The notes under the pieces: model-generated
What the model was told of the DNA's origin: nothing
The model's database searches: none
The model's input: only the letters and a program-made list of their open reading frames with translations
Source: Ridgeia piscesae
Lineage: Eukaryota; Annelida; Polychaeta; Sabellida; Siboglinidae
Assembly: GCA_025642075.2 (NCBI GenBank)
Contig: JAODUO010001093.1
Span: 203,501 to 267,500, forward strand
Direction: 5' to 3'
DNA: 64,000 nucleotides
Part shown: in pieces, positions 60,691 through 64,000 of the stretch
Layout of the letters: each line of letters opens with the position of its first letter
Position numbering within the stretch: the first letter of the stretch is position 1
Translations under genes and position numbers: made by a program

Positions 60691-62291
60691 CACTCGTGAA
60701 TATAATATGTAGCCATGTGATTATACTGCGGCATTATTACATATTACTAGAGTGGGGCTCGGTGACCAAGCAGGAAACCTCATGAATTGAGGGTGTTTAA
60801 GGCTTTGCCAAAGGGGTGTGGTTTAAGGAGGTACACACTGGAGATAATTTCTAAACGTTTGTTGATCGCCATTTCAGTTAGTAGGCATAGTTCTGGGTAA
60901 CATGTTATTTAATCAAATTTTGAATATTTAAAATGTATTCAAAGTGTTTTCTTCGTGACAAGTATCAGCAATGCCTGTGTAGGCCTATCATTAGTTTCGT
61001 CGCAGCAAAATGAAGAACATAGCTGCGGAAATATTGTCAACAGATCGCCCTTCCACCATCTGCCAGCATCGTGTTGTCTGACCGAATCGACACTGGAGTG
61101 CTGAATTGTAGCTCCCGGCTCAGCCCAACTAATATTCATTTTGTTTCGGTGTTATTGAATATAGCACTTGAAGCTGTCATGGCTGTTTTAATTGGCCCGG
61201 TAGATGAGAATGTAAATTGGGCTGTTATGGTTTCTTCGCTTTTGTCATAAATAATTGACCTAACAATTCTATGTTACATTTGTCGGTCATTGTATTGTAG
61301 AACTGTCTTTATTTGAAATGACGCAAATAAATTTTCAAAAATACTGCGTGCACCATTCTGAAGCAGTTCGACATCCCGTCTCGTGTCAATTCTACCCAGA
61401 AACGGATGTTTCCAGTGCATTTGGCTTGATAACCAATATGACGTTAATGGATCGGCAAACGCACGAATATTATTAGACACCAATCCCATATTATTGATTC
61501 AATTTTTACAAGCTGTCGACACTGTATTGGGTAGTTTTAATTATGCTTTACTTTTTTATGAATCCCAAATTCAAGTTGATTTGCGTGTGAAATTCCGGTA
61601 GTCTTCGTTTGTTACATGATGTATTCGTATTTTCGTAAAAGAGAGTTGTACATTATCATACTTTGGGTGGCTCCTCCGAGACCAGCCCAAGGCTAACACT
61701 CCGGAACCTGGTTGTCAGTTTATTTGATGAAATATCTATCTGTATGCGTGAATGTATTAACGCTACCGTGTCTCGATATGTGTTAAAATAATAATCTTTT
61801 ATTAAGATAAATCAGTTGTACGGACCATAAAACGTAACATGTAAAACATAACTTAACAATCACGTGAAATACCGGCCATGCATCAGGGGCGTAGCAATAT
61901 GAAATAGACGCTGACTCAGTAATGATTATATTAACGTCAAGTCAATAGTATGGTAATAGGAATATTATAATGACAATTCGGCAACATCACTATCAACTAA
62001 GTAGGGCCTATCGATAGCATGGATTTCACATTCTTCCCGTTCTTCGTTATGTTTAACATACAACGGGTGTTTGTGTGACGATGTTGTGCCTTCTCACAAC
62101 CGCGAAAGGAGATGTTTACTAATCATTACAATGACCAAATTCCCGCTTATTATCGTGTTGAATAAGTTTTGACGGTGTCATTGTTTCCACTTCCATGGAC
62201 CCAGTTTGGTTTCGCTGTAATCATGGTGACCATAACTATATTTCTAGTACAGCGTAATATTCGTGTGGTGCTCTTGTCTCAGGTTATCGCA
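60691..62291. other. No gene recognised
   Basis: 1.6 kb with short open frames in both directions; one minus frame at 61274..61489 has RRDVELLQNGAR, not assignable. Confidence 0.4.
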
Positions 62292-62824
62292 ATGTTGGTC
62301 AATATTTTCATCCTGCAACTTGTGCTGATTGCCGAGTTTCCTTTCTTCGTCGACGGGAGAGTCTACTACACCGGTGAGTGCGAGCCGCCATACAGTTCGA
62401 ATCGATACTTTCGCTGTTCAAGGTACCAGTGCACTACGATCAGCAAAGACGCTTTGCTTGAGAGGTATGTGTAATCATTTAGCTGACCTATCCAGATTAT
62501 TTTTAAAGTTGAGCATCTAAATATAGATGGTTGAAATTGGTGGTGCATAAAGGTTAAAAAACGAGGAAATATTGATTGATAAGTATTATTCTTATGTGAA
62601 GATTATTCATAAAGTAGTACTAGATATATATTGGGTAGTAGTTTTGATAAAAGCTTGTTAGTTAACAGTATGTTTGAGCAGATGTTTATTTTTAAATGTT
62701 TAAAAGCATGTGATAACATTTTACATTTTCTGTAATTTTACAAGTCTAATTTGTTATGACAAATTCCATTTGATGTGTTTACAGGTTAGGAAAGTTGTGC
62801 TCAACGACCTGCATGATACGCTGA
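62292..62824 (+). CDS. Putative two-exon secreted cysteine-containing peptide
   Basis: Exon 1 62292..62464 from ATG: MLVNIFILQLVLIAEFPFFV, a good signal peptide, then RVYYTGECEPPYSSNRYF, RCSRYQCTTISKDALLE, donor AG/GTATGT. Exon 2 62785..62824 after TGTTTACAG: RLGKLCSTTCMIR then TGA. Five cysteines in about 48 mature residues. The upstream frame stays open to 62169, so an earlier start is possible. Alternatively exon 1 is the signal-peptide and N-cap exon of an LRR-type receptor whose next exon lies further right. No family recognised. Confidence 0.35.
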
Positions 62825-62851
62825 TATTCAAAGAACCGGAGTAGGTTACTT

Positions 62852-63041
62852 CACAGCAAACATATAACGTTCCCGTAACGTTAGCAGAAGGTCATAACTA
62901 GGTTATGGTAACATTTCCATATGGAACGTAAAACAAACTTTCCAAAGCAAAAAACGCTAGGAGAGCGTTTCCGGCTAACGTTATCGTAATATAGCAATAA
63001 CGTTCTGCTAACATTCTGGTAACCTGATTTTGTTAGCTGGG
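62852..63041. mobile_element. 190-bp MITE-like element
   Basis: The left end CAGCAAACATATAACGTT pairs imperfectly with the right end (other strand CAGCTAACAAAATC), and inner GTTAGCAGAA words match on both sides. Multiple AACGTT and GGTAAC words, as in a widespread MITE family of marine animals. It begins 28 bases after the putative exon 2 stop. Confidence 0.6.
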
Positions 63042-64000
63042 TTATTATAATAATATTACAGTTAGTTATTGTATCATATTGTCTTTATCAGATACACATC
63101 CACCCTGCCGTCAGAGTAAGATTCTCAACAAGCGGGCATCATTAATTCCATCTATTATTATAAGAAGTGCAGCCAGCAGATCTAAGACAAAAACAATTTT
63201 TTTTGTATAAACAAACGTGATGTTATAAAATCGGAGTTATGTATCAAACTAACTGTTATGTAGTGATATTTGAATGGTTTTTAGGTCATGCTGGATTCCA
63301 CGCAGATATGCTCGTCACTGTGCAGCATTGAGGGGTGTACGAACTGTGCGCAGCCTATAGCAGTTCCCAAACAACGCCTGCCGAGTCGTGTTCAGTATGC
63401 TGCATTAAGTGACAAAAACGTAATTTCCCGTGAGTGTTTTCGTTGATATTTGCACGCGCACACTCGCACCTACACTGACCCGCATACTAGACGCGCGCGC
63501 AGTTTAGCTGTTGGCTTAGGTCATTTCCGGAAACCCTTCCCCACTATAAGTTTGGATGATCGTGCTTTTAAACGTGCCTTGTTTACATTATCATTAGACA
63601 TCGACAACTCGCCACCACTGTTATTCTACAGCGGGTGGGACAGTTGTCAACTCTCTGGGTTTCGTATGCCTTTTATCGCGGTTGTTTTGTAATTTACATT
63701 GTCATAGTTTGGATTTTCCAATAAGGATGCCTAAATTCGTGGATTAGCGGGTTAGTGATTGCTTAACCATTAACCGTATTTTGGCTGTTTATTAAAATAC
63801 ATCTTAGCCACGGTAATTGAGACACTGTTCGCAGATTATCGGGTCAGTGATTTGCCTAGCCATCTCCATTAAGTGTAATTTGGCAGGTGATTAGGATCAA
63901 GCTCTCTCACACACGGTAATTGGGATATGGGTGTTTAATTTAGCGGTTCATCCTGAAACACAAGCAGGCGGGCCAGTATAGTTCAAGGATCGGTGTAATG
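63042..64000. other. Right edge, no gene recognised
   Basis: An 80-codon plus frame at 63450 (GHFRKPFPTISLDDRAFKRA) has no recognised relative. Confidence 0.35.

Overview
This window is animal (metazoan) nuclear DNA, most likely from a marine invertebrate. It has split genes with GT-AG introns of roughly 0.2 to 5 kb, non-LTR retrotransposon debris, tRNA-derived SINEs, MITEs, and a very heavy load of micro- and minisatellites. No species can be named from the sequence alone. Nothing prokaryotic (operons, Shine-Dalgarno sites, CRISPR) is present.

Two conserved protein-coding genes were rebuilt exon by exon from splice sites, reading phase and family motifs. Both lie on the minus strand. (1) SEC63, the J-domain subunit of the ER translocon, occupies 864..7123. 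Six exons from the start codon through the J domain are visible, and the 3' half lies beyond the left edge. (2) A full-architecture ABCC transporter of the MRP1 type occupies 16099..53526 in 31 visible coding exons, about 1519 codons plus stop. It covers TMD0, MSD1, NBD1, a strongly basic linker, MSD2 and NBD2. Only the short first coding exon with the start codon was not found. Two of its exons (53343..53526 and 35680..35857) are each one base too long for the flanking phases. One intron (between 24130 and 22847) uses a GC donor.

Layout: 1-7.1 kb SEC63, with a ten-copy 88-bp minisatellite in one intron and a 359-bp MITE in the first intron. 7.6-16 kb is intergenic: LINE fragments (7.6-8.8 kb and 13.7-15.95 kb), AT and CA microsatellites, and a 1.3-kb palindromic transposon-like element (11.95-13.29 kb). 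16.1-53.5 kb is the ABCC gene. Its introns hold a 2-kb polypurine tract, long TG/CA, GA and CCGT arrays, a 46-bp minisatellite whose unit contains the 3' splice site of the NBD1 signature exon, several LINE fragments, a 3-kb TTAA-flanked composite element with gag and endonuclease pieces, and two SINEs. 53.7-64 kb holds a partial copy of the first visible ABCC exon, a CGGT array, a 2.1-kb near-palindrome abutting a leucine-rich-repeat coding fragment (59.25-59.7 kb), a 700-bp CCGT array, a possible two-exon secreted cysteine-containing peptide (62.3-62.8 kb) and another MITE.

SEC63 (ER protein import) and the MRP-type exporter (plasma-membrane efflux of glutathione and organic-anion conjugates in the known family) share no pathway; they are simply tandem neighbours on the same strand. 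The most unusual features are structural: tandem amplification of a splice acceptor, two large palindromes, partial exon duplications and near-continuous simple-repeat expansion inside a conserved gene.
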